Source: Oreohelix idahoensis
Lineage: Eukaryota; Mollusca; Gastropoda; Stylommatophora; Oreohelicidae
Assembly (NCBI GenBank): GCA_024509875.1
Contig: JAMPIV010004930.1
Span: 124,001 to 188,000, forward strand
Length of the DNA stretch: 64,000 nucleotides
Direction of reading: 5' to 3'
Shown: positions 32,801 to 43,985 of the stretch, in pieces
Numbering within the stretch: position 1 is the first letter of the stretch
Layout: each line of letters begins with the position of its first letter
Made by a program: the position numbers and the translations under genes
The notes under the pieces: generated by a model
Told to the model about the DNA's origin: nothing
Databases searched by the model: none
The model's input: only the letters and a program-made list of their open reading frames with translations

Positions 32801-35164
32801 TTACCTATAGACTTTTAATTTTTCTGACATAGTTTTCATAATATTGGAAGCCTTGTTTTGAGGACGTTTCTTCCTCTTGTCATCACATAAGAATCTTACA
32901 CTACCAATTCTTTTCTTTTGGTTGTCTCCCCACTTTAAATTCCTTGTGAGAGATCTTCTCTCTCTTTTATTTTCCTCCAGTTCACATAATTCCGACCGAG
33001 GGATTGTCGGCTTATTCTGGGGTAAAACATCTCTTTGTACTCGTCGTATAGTGGCCATGTTAATACATTCAAGTGAAGACTGGGTGTGAAAAGGGGGCTC
33101 CCATTCCACTTTGTCTACTTTATTATAATTAATTTTCCTTCTAGGCCTAAGTTTGCCCCGTGGCGTTTCTGGGTCCTGCACATTTTTTCCCTTTGTGGGT
33201 GTTCCCTCATGAAATACGCCACATGCTTCTACAAAGTTCTCAATGTCGACATTTACGTCGGGCCAATAGTATTTTTGAGCAACTTTTTGGCAGATGGTAC
33301 CTATTTTCTCATGGTCACCATCTTTTCCAACATGTAAGCTCCTTATTAAATTTGCCCTATATGCCTTGGGAAGTATCAACTGTCCGTGACCAGTGGATCC
33401 AGTTCCGGTCTTCCTGTATAACAATTTGTTCTTCATATAATAATCTCCCTTGCTTGGAGGTGTGTGACATTTGGGCAATTTTTTAAAACATGGCTTGAGT
33501 GTCCTATCCTCAGCCTGCGCCTTCCTCATCTCCTCTGGATGAGCATTTATAGGATCACCTCCTTCTTCCTTTGACTGTGACCTGGTCTGCACTGTCGCCA
33601 TGATCACAGGACTCTTGGGATTCCCCAAGAAGACATATCTACACCCCAATATCAGAGGGTAGATTGGTTCATCTATCACTGCTGTTCTGATTTTTCCTTC
33701 CACATAGCGAGTTTTTACAGTTATCCTGGCGATGGGAAGTGTCATGAGTGGTATGTCCTTAGTCGCCCCTTGTATCTCCACTGTTTCTGTGGTATACTGA
33801 CCTGGGTTCACTAGGCTAGCCCTTACAACTGAATCAAAATCCAAACCTGTATCGTACAAGCACCTTATGGTGACTCCGTTGCAAACAACATCCTCACAAA
33901 CTGGGGGGTGATAAGGTTCCTGCTGTCCAATAGGTTTAACCTTTAATCTCTGGTTCCCCGATTTCATTGCAGAAAAGTTAGGAGGTTTCCTTTTACAAAC
34001 TTCGGTGTTATGGTTGTCCTTCTTACACCATTTACACCACCTCTTTCCTTGGTTAAAAGGTTTTCTTTCATTATATTTTTGGTCATTGAACTGTGGGGTT
34101 CTATCACGATAATCATTACGTGGCCTATCAAATTTTGCCTTACCTTTCTTACCTTGTTCCTTGTTATCAAATTTATTAAAGTTCTGTGTGGCCTTAAAAT
34201 TCTCTATATGTTTCTTTTTAGTGCCAGCTACCTCTGCCTGGGCTGCTTGATACCTCTCAGCGACATTCAATACCTCACCCAACCTCTCTGCACCTTGTTC
34301 CGTGAAAAACGTTCTCAGGTCTGGAGCCATGGACTCTCTTAATTGCTCTATCATGATCATTTCTTTAAGATCTTGGGTCTTCCCCAGAGCAGTCCATTTC
34401 TCCACATAGGTTTCCAGTCTAGCAGAGAATTGGTGGTACGTCTCCCCAGACAAAAGCTTGGCATTTCTAAACTTCTTACGATAAAATTCACCATTCTTTT
34501 CATATCTTAATAACAGAGCCTGCTTTAGCATGTCATAATTGCCTTGGTCGTCTCTATTCATTTTGGCAAAAACTTCATAAGATGTACCCCTAAGCCCCTG
34601 GGACAACTTGAGGCTCCACCTCTCTCTTTCTAACCCATACGTGGTAGCCAAAAGTTCAAACGTACTTAAATACCCTTCTATGTCATCGTCTTTCTCAACA
34701 AAATGGTCTAAATGAAAACCCATAGCTGAGGTTGAGGCTCCCTGACTAGGAGTGGCATCGGAGGGAAAGGGGCTGGCACCATTTTCAGGAGCATGGCCTT
34801 GTAATTCCAACTCCCTTAGTCGTAACTCGTGCTCCCTTTGTAATCTCTTCTCCTCTGCTTCCCTTTCAGCAGCCAGTCTCTTTTCTTCAGCTTCTAATTT
34901 CTTCTTTTCCAGTTGGAGCCGCTTTATTTCAGCCACCCTATCCGCCTCCAATGCCTTAGCCACTTTGTCAGCCTCAATCTGCAGCCTCTTAAGTTCTTTG
35001 TCAGCCTCAATTTGTAACCTCTTCTCTTCAGCTAACCTCCTATCTTCCCTTTCAATATACTTGTCGCATTCTGACGTTACATATTGAATCAAAACCTGCC
35101 CTTCCATGTTCATTTCTTTCGCAGTCAGCACAGCAGCCGATCTGAATTTGGCTAGGTCAGCCAT
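32801..35164 (-). pseudogene. A2 gag-protease fused to a foreign segment
   Basis: This 787-codon frame starts MADLAKFRSAAVLTAKEM. It then shows a Glu/Lys/Arg coiled coil (about 30-120), the capsid region (from FHLDHFVEKDDDIEGYLSTF), the CCHC knuckle CKWCKKDNHNTEVC, and an aspartic protease with CLYDTGLDFDS. To about QLILP it follows A3 closely. After that the protein departs: it keeps a zinc-finger-like stretch (HVGKDGDHEKIG, YYWPDVNVDIENF) with its last Cys missing, then runs into a Lys/Arg-rich tail (PRGKLRPRRKINYNKVDK, ENKRERRSLTRNL) ending at 32801. The D-D-E integrase core of A3 is absent. I do not recognise the tail. The unbroken frame suggests the swap is recent or was once expressed. 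Confidence 0.88.
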
Positions 35165-35398
35165 TCTATTTCACACAAATTCTAACAAGGTCTAAGACAA
35201 TTGACAACTTCTAATTAACAAGGTAATACTCTAATTACTTAATTAACTCTGGCTGCGAGGACTCATCAACTCTTACTCTCCACTTTAAATATTTTATTAT
35301 GAATATTTTTTTTATTTTTTTTATTTTATGGACAATTTTGAATTTATACAAATTTATAATTTAATAGTTCTAATCCCGGAACAGGAGACCCCAATATA
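35165..35398 (-). other. A2 leader and primer-binding site
   Basis: AT-rich leader. On the element strand, five bases after the LTR, the sequence TGGGGTCTCCTGTTCCGGG begins (at 35393). A3 has TGGGGTCTTGTCCAGGG at the same spacing, so this is the likely tRNA pairing site. Confidence 0.6.
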
Positions 35399-37751
35399 TG
35401 TGGTGGGTTTTGATGTTATATGGGGACTTAGTGTACTGAATGAGGTCAGTTGTGAAGGTCCCTGGGGATAACAGTTTTGGTGAGTTTACAGAGTACCTTC
35501 CTACTACCACATACGACCTCAATCAGGCTTATTCTTAACTAGTATGTCTGATAGCTCCGTCTAATGTCTAGGGTAATGAAAGTATGGTGTGTAGGCAATT
35601 TATTACACTAACACAACCACAAACACAAATATTACTTCCTATGATTAAATTGACTAACACTGTGTGTAAAGTGTAGTATTATACAATTTTTTCCAAAATT
35701 TATTTTGTCCTGACCTAGAATTTTCTAGCCAGGACTTTCAACTCAAAACAATCAATGATATTATATTTACAAGTAATCAATTAACAACAGAAGCAATGGT
35801 TATATACATACTTTAAAATTCACTAATACTGATTTTAAATCTAGAGTCTTTCTTCTATAGTTCTCGATGTCTGGTCGGGTATTTACATAATCCTCATGTC
35901 CCCACCTATCAAGTTTATTGGTGTTGTTGTACAGTTTATAGGTGGAATAGTTTGCTTGTTCACAATGTGGTTATTTAATTATACACTAGATTGATGAATC
36001 CACGCAAGCCAGGCCAAAATCACTTATCTGCCTGGGACGATAGATGAAACTCCAGCTCTCTCCCCCTTGGCTCAGAGTTACAAAAGGCAGGCAGTTCTAC
36101 AAACAGTGTTGACCACTTGGGAGACCTGGCACCAGCTCAGCACCAGACAAGAACCCCTGCAACCACATAATTAAGCTAGTCTCAGCATAATACCTATTCC
36201 ACCGTAATTATAAACAACAATGGCATAAAATAAAGACATGAGTCAAATCTCTCTGACCAATCCAGAACATCTACATCAATGATGTAACAGGTAACACTAG
36301 TTCCCATTCCTCTCCTCCAAGGGCTGCACTGCATCTGAAATAGTATCATTAATCTCTTTCTTCTATACCATAAGGTGGGTGATATGTTCCTGCTGATCTC
36401 CTGAAATAAAGATCTGTATTCTACATTTTTTTGGATATTTTTTTCTCTCATATTATTCATCCGCCTCTAGGCTCTGTAGACTTGGCTGGGGACCTAGAAT
36501 ATGTACTTACTTGTCGTAATTATTTTTCATTATATGGCAGTATCTCTCCCTTAAAATGTTAAATAAAAGGTTAATAAGTTCAATCTTACCACAAAATTCA
36601 ATGAAATACACAGAAACGTTGAATTAGCACAAACTCAGCTGAGCTGCTGGCTAGATTAGGGCGTCCCACTACTATTATCACATATAGTTAATGGACGACA
36701 AACTTCTTAGCATCAACGATCTGCTTATGTGGACAGTCTTTGACAAAATGGCAACTTGCCGGCAAATTTTTTCAATAACATTAACTATTTCGTCCAATGA
36801 GAGTACTTCCCCTCTACAGTTTAAAATTTCAAACATAAATGTCCAATTGGGGTCCAGTTTCGGTCTAGTGTGTAGTGTATTTCTGTCTGTCGGTCGGTCC
36901 GAACTTGTCATTTCCCAAGTTTGGACTTGGTTTTGGGCCCAACTACAAAAAACTATTCAAATTTTTCCTCACCCACTGCTTAGATTTCTACTGCGAAGAT
37001 ATTTTTAGATTCTCTCCTCCTTGTCTCCCCCTTGTTTACATGTACTTTTTTTTCTGCCTTCGTCTCAAGGACGCGTCAAATGTAACTTTAGTGAATGCAA
37101 AATTAACATGTGTTTGCGAGTCTGCATCGAACAAATCAGTCTTTTGTCAATAACTTCCGAATTATCTGTTCGTCCTTTTATTTGAAAGCATATTATTTGT
37201 CAGGAAAAGATAGGCTATCAAACTAGCTAACTTTTATTATTCTAAACCTATTATTAAGGAATTCCATATTTTTTTTTTCCATGTTAGTCTTGAAATCTTT
37301 ACCACCACGCGTTCACTTCTTTTCCATGTGCTGTCCAGCTATTTTCGAGAGTTTTACGTCATTCTAAATAAGAGCTAAGTCTGTTTTCGTGACCAATTGA
37401 CTACATGTTCTTACTTTTTACCTCGTATTTCAAACCACTAGCTACAAGTTCGCGCGTATGCTAGTTTAGGTTCTAACGCGTGCAGACGGCATCATTTTTT
37501 TCTTCCCTTTGTTTCTTACCCCGTTTTCTTACCCCGTCTGAACGAATAGGCCCTTCGCGTTCCCATGTTATAATTAGTTTTTTTTTCAATGACACTAGAA
37601 AACGATGGTACGGTCTACCAACATCAACGCGCCTGTGGCGTGGGCGAAGAAGTAGCAGTTTATCTTAACTATATTTTATCCCTACATTTTATTTTAACTT
37701 TTACCTTTATAAATGGAGGATTTTATCGCTGTATCAATGTATTCCATCACA
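35399..37751 (-). repeat. 5' LTR of A2
   Basis: It runs from TGTGGTGGGTTTTGATG to TATTCCATCACA (2353 bp). It matches 20311-22304 plus 30735-31091 with few changes. The block CAGCTGAGCTGCTGGCTA is shared with A3 and with the decayed LTR at 8290-10327. Confidence 0.95.
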
Positions 37752-37788
37752 ACAGCTCGTTTTCAGAAAAGTAATGTTTGACATTTTG

Positions 37789-38960
37789 CACTAGATGAGT
37801 CATGCAAAATATTCAAATCAGAATGGCTGATTGTTTGCGCCCCATAACAGACAGGGTGGGGTAAGACAGTGAATATAACCTGACACACTTCAGTGTTTTT
37901 TTCACTGTGAGATTCACGCTTGCCAAAGACACCAGACGTGCCAGTTAGAATTCAGAATTTCCATTTATCAGACACCTTTTATTTGAGTTATTTATCAGAA
38001 CTTACAAAAGCAGCCCAGGGAATCTCTATCATTTTAATAAGGAAAGCCGCTATCTGAGGAAACTGAATGAAACACACAAAGTCATGGAGGGAACTTATTA
38101 AATTAACGACGCCCCAGACGCGTGAAAGAGGCCAATTCAAGTCTCTTTTATTCATCTGAGCAAAAGGTCTGTGAGCAGGATTGGCTTATTGGTGGTACCA
38201 GCAGAAAGTATTATCTCTGGAACAAGAAGGGACAAGTGGCCTACGCTTTAAGACGAAGGACCAACTTTTTAGACTCTCTTGACTTTTCTAACGAGACCTT
38301 TGATATCATCTTGAACGGGGAAAAACTACAGAAAGTTGAAAGTTTCAATTATTTAGGCAGTAAAATGACTCAGGATGGTGACACAACAAGAGAAATCCAT
38401 ACTAGAATTGCTTTGGCAGCTAGCGCCTTCAATAGATTATCTAACATTTGGAAATTACGATCATTGAATATACATACCAAGCTTCGTCTGTTTAATTCAA
38501 ATGTTATCTCAGTGTTAACATACGGCTGTGAGAGTTGGAAAATAACAAAATCATTGGAGAACAAGCTGAATACATTCGAGAACAAATGTCTTAGAAAACT
38601 CATGAACATCAGTTGGAAAGAATTCAAGACTAATCGACAAATAAGAGAAGACTCTAGGCAGAAATATGTCTCCGACTATATAAGGAAAAGACGATGGTCA
38701 TATATCGGTCATGTCCTACGAATGCAAAACAACAGAATACCACTACAGGCGCTCACTTGGGTTCCTGAGGGTAAGCGGAAAAAAGGAAGACCAAAAGAAA
38801 CACTCAGAAGAACAATAATAAGAGAAGGAAGAACGTTGGGCCTAAATAATGTGCAAGAGCTAAGAGGAGTGGCGTCACAACGAACAACCTGGAGAGCACT
38901 GGTTTCTGCCTTATGCGCCGTGTTTGGCGCTTAAAGAATTTATTATTATTATTATTATTA
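37789..38960 (+). mobile_element. 5'-truncated LINE (LINE-G) with intact target duplication
   Basis: It is flanked by the exact 11-bp duplication TTGACATTTTG (37778-37788 and 38961-38971) and ends in a TTA/ATT microsatellite tail (about 38940-38960). Both are hallmarks of target-primed LINE insertion. It lies in the family-C LTR just right of A2. It carries one open frame (38122-38934). Confidence 0.9.
38122..38934 (+). CDS. LINE-G reverse transcriptase, carboxy-terminal part
   Basis: The 270-codon frame encodes the thumb and tail of a non-LTR reverse transcriptase. Motifs in order: LNGEKLQKVESFNYLGSKMT, FNSNVISVLTYGCESWKIT, LNTFENKCLRKLMNISW, RRWSYIGHVLRM, GKRKKGRPKETLRRTIIREG and TTWRALVSALC. 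The catalytic F/Y-A-D-D palm and the endonuclease are missing because the copy is 5'-truncated, so it cannot mobilise itself. The first about 60 residues have no clear match and may not be coding. The frame is open to its natural stop, which suggests a fairly young copy. Confidence 0.88.
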   Translation: MKEANSSLFYSSEQKVCEQDWLIGGTSRKYYLWNKKGQVAYALRRRTNFLDSLDFSNETFDIILNGEKLQKVESFNYLGSKMTQDGDTTREIHTRIALAASAFNRLSNIWKLRSLNIHTKLRLFNSNVISVLTYGCESWKITKSLENKLNTFENKCLRKLMNISWKEFKTNRQIREDSRQKYVSDYIRKRRWSYIGHVLRMQNNRIPLQALTWVPEGKRKKGRPKETLRRTIIREGRTLGLNNVQELRGVASQRTTWRALVSALCAVFGA

Positions 38961-38971
38961 TTGACATTTTG

Positions 38972-40045
38972 GGAAACGACCTACACCTGACAACCTTGAC
39001 CAGCGACGAACGGGAGCAGTGTAAAAAGAACCAATCCATCAGAAGGAGCTGAACCGTCATTGGCAGCTAAATTCCATATATAAGCTGCCAAAGTAAACTT
39101 GTATTCATCGTCTCTATTATCCATCAGTGATGAAGCTTTTCTTGTAAACTATTAAATTATTTTTAAACTGTTAAAACGTAAGTGATTATTAAATTTTGTT
39201 ATTTGTAAATTTACAAATTTAACTTCGATTTAATCATTTTAAAGTAACTGCATGTTTGTCTCAGTCAATTTACTACACACACTCTAAACTGAGCTATACC
39301 AGAATGATAAGAATTCCACTGAGTTAATCAGAGGTGGGGGCTTAAACGAGCTAACATAAATCATTGCTTAATTCTTCACAAAAGTGGTCGGCAGATTATA
39401 GAATTAACGTGCTGAGCCAAAGCAGTATTGTTTTCGCTTATCTGAATATCTTGTGAAGACTCCCTTTGTGATAGAAGTGTCATTACCTTTCTATCTACAT
39501 CTCTGCCAAGAGTAATCTTGCGCAAAGGTAGACACCTTTGAAGCCCATATTAGATACTCTTGAGTGTTGGCCACTGTTGGGCCACTACTGCAAAGCAGAG
39601 GCAAATCCGTCAAAGCACTTGATAACAGGTGCATAAAATTATGCGCCAATAACGTTTACAAACGCGGGCGAGAAAAATATTCCGTGTAACTTAGGAAGTG
39701 TAGCATGTCCTATCTTGTGAATATTGCTCTCCTGATGTACGCTTTGCTAGCTTCTCTCCGGTTAGACGCCAAACACGTAATGTGTAGACTCAGACATCTG
39801 CTGGACTTATGACACACAAAAGTGGCTTCAAAAGTTTCACATATAATATCAATGGTTGACTTTCTTTGATCTTATTCTTCACTACAGATCACTCTGTTTT
39901 TAATTTTCTGGTAATGAAGTATGACATGAAACGCACATGATAAGTGTTAAATGTATTGCACATGAAAGTGTGTGCTCGTATAAGTCTGTAATAATGCTCT
40001 AACGATCTATATGAATGTGAAGTATATAACATTGAATTACTTCAA
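38972..40045 (-). other. Family-C LTR piece between two LINEs
   Basis: Non-coding. From about 39630 it matches 15210-15860 (for example TTAGACGCCAAACAC and ATGTGTAGACTCAGA). The part before that has no second copy here. A block TATATAAGCTGCCAAAGTAA near 39080 could be promoter-like, but this is only a guess. Confidence 0.6.
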
Positions 40046-43000
40046 ATGATCCTTCTTCTTCTTCTTCTTCCTCGTTCGCCCTCAGACCTCCACATTTATG
40101 ACTCTAATAAAGGCAGCAGTCAACTCAATGTTCCCGACATCTCCAAACAGTTTTTCGTTGACAGAAGTGGGTTGTTGCCATATGCTACCCCGTTCATTAC
40201 TGTAGGTTGGGCAGTACTGCAGCAGGTGTTCGACTGTCATCGGGCTGGTACCGCAGGTGCAGAGATTTGTTGCACCAATTTTGTATTTGTGGTACAGATG
40301 GTATCTCAATCTGTTGTGTCCAGTGCGTAGTCGAAAAATGATGACCTGTTCTTTTCTGGATATTTGATGATATGCGTCATTTTTCAAATGTCCCGGGTGC
40401 TCTCTTTCCCATTTGGACTTGAATGTAGCCTTTATAGTTGTCTTTGCCGTTGCGTAAGTTGTCTCTATATCATTTTGCTGTAAGGCACCTCCTTCTTTAG
40501 CAAGTCTATCTGCCTCTTCATTTCCTGGTATGTTGCAATGGGCTGGTATCCACTGGATAGTGCACTTCTTGAAGCATTCGGCCAGTCTTTCAAGGGAGAT
40601 TATCAGATCTTTCAATCCTTTAGTTTGGTGGCTCTTCAGCGCTGATATTATTGAGAGGGCATCTGAAAAGATTACTATCTGTTTTTCTGCCTGTGCTTTG
40701 CATTCAATAAGAGTTTCAGCTGCCTGTTTCAGGGCTTCTGCTTCAGCACAGAAGTTGTTGCAGTATTTTCCAGTTGCAATTGCCATAGAGTGAATTCTAT
40801 TCTTTAATTTTATGAGGATGCCGGCACCCCCATTTTCAACTGCATTTGTTGCCGAACCATCAGTATATGCATGTGTCCAAAGCTTCGCTGGAAATGTTTG
40901 GTCAATATACTTGGTTGCTATACACTTTCTTTGTGTTTCTGTCTGTGTTCCCTTACCTTCAATGCCTGGAATATCAGATTTTAACTTAGGAAAGCATCTT
41001 ATTTTCCACAGTGGGATAGTTGAGCTTGTTGGGATTTTCTTTGCAACTGAGCTAGCTAGTATGGTATTATTGTTAATTTTTTTCTTTTGCTTGGGCGACA
41101 AAGTTAGTTCGCTTGAGCCTGCCTCTTCCTAGCCTATTCATTCTTTGGTACATGGGGTGTCCTTCGAGCCTCTTAAATTTTTCAGCTTGTTTTAAGACTC
41201 TGCTGTCACGTCTATCCTCCATTGACTGTAGCCCTGTGATGTTTTCCATATGGTTGATTTGTGTAGACTTTAGGGCTCCTGTTACAATACGTGCTGCTTG
41301 GTTTTGGAGTCTGTTTACTCTGTCAAAATTTGACTTTGCTGCCGTCGACCAAGCTGTGATGCCATATTCCATAGCAGGTCTGACTCTGCCTGTGTACAGC
41401 TTTTTAAGGATATTCTCATCAGCACCCCATGTGGTACCTGCTAACTTTTTCATGATGGCCATGCGAAGTTTTGCCCTTAGCTGTATTTTGTTAATCTGTG
41501 ATTTCCATGTCATTCGGCGGTCTAGTGTGATTCCTAAGTATGTTGGTGTTTCATCTTCTCGTACTGCCTGTTTATTTAATTGCAGCTTTGCTTGCTGTGG
41601 TTTATTTGACAAGGTAAAAATAGTGTGTGTAGTTTTTTGTTCATTTATTTTGAGCAACCACTTTTTGGACCAACTTTCAAGGGCTAGCAGTGAATCCTGC
41701 ATGCGCACTCTTGCTGTGGAGATGTATTGTTCTGAAGTCCACATGGTCAGGTCATCAGCGTAGAGGGAGTTGTGGACATTCTTGTGGATGTTTTCTGTTA
41801 TATCATTTATATATATGAGGAAGAGTGTTGGGGAAAGGACCCCACCCTGTGGAACTCCATGTTCCATTGTAGTCTTTTTGCTTAACTGCCCGTGCACCTG
41901 CACTCAAGCTGTTCTGTTTGTTAGATAGTTGCTGATCCAGTTATACATTCTTCCACAGACTCCATATTTAAGCATTTTAACTCTTAGCCCATCTTTCCAA
42001 ACTTTATCAAATGCTTTCTCCATATCTACCCAGACTGCTAAAGTGTGCTTTCTTTCTTGGAAAGCATCTTCGATTTCCTGTGCAATGTAGGTGACTTGGT
42101 CCTCTGTAGACCTATGTTGCCTGAAGCCTGCCTGTTGGTGCAGTAAAATTTGTTTTTTTCTTCGAGGTGCCAGCTTAATCTGGTATTGATCATTCTCTCC
42201 ATAAGCTTTCCCGTGCAGCTTAGAAGGCTGATGGGTCTGTAGCTGTTGGGGTCCATTCGGTCTTTGTCCTTTTTGGGGATTGGAACTAGTACTGCTTCTT
42301 TCCAGGCTTGTGGTACTATTCCACGCTTCCAGCTATAGTTCATAATCTTGAGGAGTACTTTCTTGGCCTTAGGCCCTAGCTCTTTAAGCATGTCATTTGT
42401 TACCCTGTCTTTTCCAGGTGACTTTCTTTGCTTAAGGGATACGATGGCTGCCTCTAGCTCTCTCATGGTGAGGTTTGTTGTCATATGCTCTTCTGGAACA
42501 GTTGGTATATTTTGGTAAATTTCTTGCTCTTTGGAAATTTCCTGTTTTCTGTCCAGTGGAACATTTATCTGGCTCTCAAGTGAGAATTTTTGAGCAAAAA
42601 CATTAGCTGCCTCTTTCTTTGTGAGTATTTTTTCATTTTGTTGTAGGGCTATTTCCTTATTTTTGCATTCCTCATCATTTAAGACTTTGGCGAGCCTCCA
42701 TAATTTTCTTCCATCTTTGTCGAGGTTAAGACTTTCTGTTGTTTTGATCCAACTATTTTTGGCTGAACAGTTTAACATTTTCCTGTATTTTGCAGAGATA
42801 GCTTTGTAGGCGATGTTTGCCTCAACTGTTTTTTGACCTGTTTCTGCTACATCTCTGGCCTCTGTTACCTGTTCTTCCAGTTCATTGAGTTCTTCTGTCC
42901 AGTACGGCTTATAATCTTTCCTCGCCCCTCTTGGTATTGATTCCAGGGCAGCTTTCAGAACTGCTTTGTTAAATCCGTCAACTATTTCTCCAATTCTTTT

Positions 43001-43985
43001 GTTTTGGGTGTTTATGGAACCACAGTATTCACCAGTCAGTGCTGAGAACTTGTTCCAGTTGGCCTTTTTGTAGTTCCAGCGGGGTAATGGTTTATGGAGG
43101 TGGAGTGTATGTTCCATATTGATCATTAATTTGATCGGTTTGTGGTCACTGCCCGCCAATTGGTTGAGCACAATGCGTTCGATCTTATGGTTGATGTCTC
43201 CTGTTGAGAAGGCAAGGTCGGGTGTCGAGGTCGATTGCCATCTTCTTGAGTAGAAGCTGGGTGTATCATCTGCTCTATTGATGAGTTGTAGATTTGAGTC
43301 AATCTCCCAGTCCTCTACCTCAATGCCACGGGTATCAGCCTTTGTGTACCCCCACCTTTGTGAATGGCTGTTGAAATCACCAACAACTAGGCAGTTGGTG
43401 CGCCTAATCTCCATTGTGGCTAATGAAAGATCTTTATCTGGGGGGGGGGTGCGGGGGGGGGGGCATATAGGTTGTATACTCTAACGGTCTGATCATCTAT
43501 CGTGATATCAGCTCCTATAATTTCCGCCTGACCGTTTGTAGCAACAGAAAGTTCTCTGCTAGGCAAGGAATTTCTGATTAACATGAGTACTCCTCCCTTG
43601 TGTCCCTCTCTATCAAGCCGGAGGGTTTCATATCCTCTTACAGAAAATCTGTGGTTTGTGTTTAGGTGTGTTTCCTGTATGCAGGCTATATCAATTTGCT
43701 CATCATGTAGTTTTTTTGTGAGCGGTAGTTTCTTCCTTAGGACACCTTCTGCATTCCATTGGAGTATATTTAGTGTTCTGTCCTGGGTGTTTTGGCCAGT
43801 CTCATTTTCTCTAATATTCTGCGCCCTGGCTGCACGATGCAGAGATAAGTGACCACCAGTAGCCTTGGGTGGACCCCTTCGAGGCAGGGAGTCCGGCACT
43901 CTTCCCACCTGGCGGGACTCCTTGGGTCGAGCACTATCTCGTTGAGTCATATCTGTGTCTGTCATCTCATGGCGGTTTGTGTTTT
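40046..43985 (-). mobile_element. I-like LINE with endonuclease, RT and RNase H
   Basis: About 3.9 kb inserted in the family-C LTR; the flanking LTR matches resume at about 44000. The 3' end is a GAAGAAGAAGAAG tail (plus strand 40048-40070). The order endonuclease, reverse transcriptase, RNase H is that of the I superfamily. The first ORF (Gag-like) seen in such elements is absent, so the copy is probably 5'-truncated or lacks it. A clear target duplication was not found. Confidence 0.9.
40082..43965 (-). pseudogene. I-like LINE ORF2 (broken)
   Basis: Read right to left. Apurinic-type endonuclease: ILQWNAEGVLRKK, IDIACIQETHLN, then after a frame break in a C-run (43440-43463) LVVGDFNSHSQRWGY and LAGSDHKPI. 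Reverse transcriptase: VLVPIPKKDKD, SYRPISLLSCTGKLMERM, a shifted middle piece (42140-41904) with QAGFRQHRSTEDQ and WVDMEKAFDKVW, a stop near 41905, then EHGVPQGGVLSPTLF and catalytic LYADDLTMW. RNase H: HAYTDGSATN, CAEAEALKQAAE, VIFSDALSII, HCNIPGNEEADRLAK. Last comes a Cys/His tail CTCGTSPMTVEHLLQYC. At least two frameshifts and one stop make it non-functional. Every catalytic motif is still readable, so decay is limited. Confidence 0.92.

Larger units (their letters stand above)
20311..37751 (-). mobile_element. Ty3/Gypsy element A2, full length with nested B1
   Basis: Its outer ends are LTRs starting TGTGGTGGG and ending CCATCACA on the plus strand. The 5-bp target duplication ACAGC is exact (20306-20310 and 37752-37756). 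Without B1 the element is about 9.0 kb. The 3' LTR is split by B1 after 22304 and resumes at 30735-31091. The two LTRs look about 98-99% alike, so insertion is fairly recent. Coding region, minus strand: gag-protease-(damaged integrase)-reverse transcriptase-RNase H. It cannot be autonomous: the integrase core is replaced, there is a stop in the GPY region, and the RT active site is deleted. Confidence 0.93.

Noticed and set aside
40082..41101. A host RNase H gene
   Set aside because: It is continuous in order and strand with LINE endonuclease and RT, and carries the LINE-type Cys/His tail.
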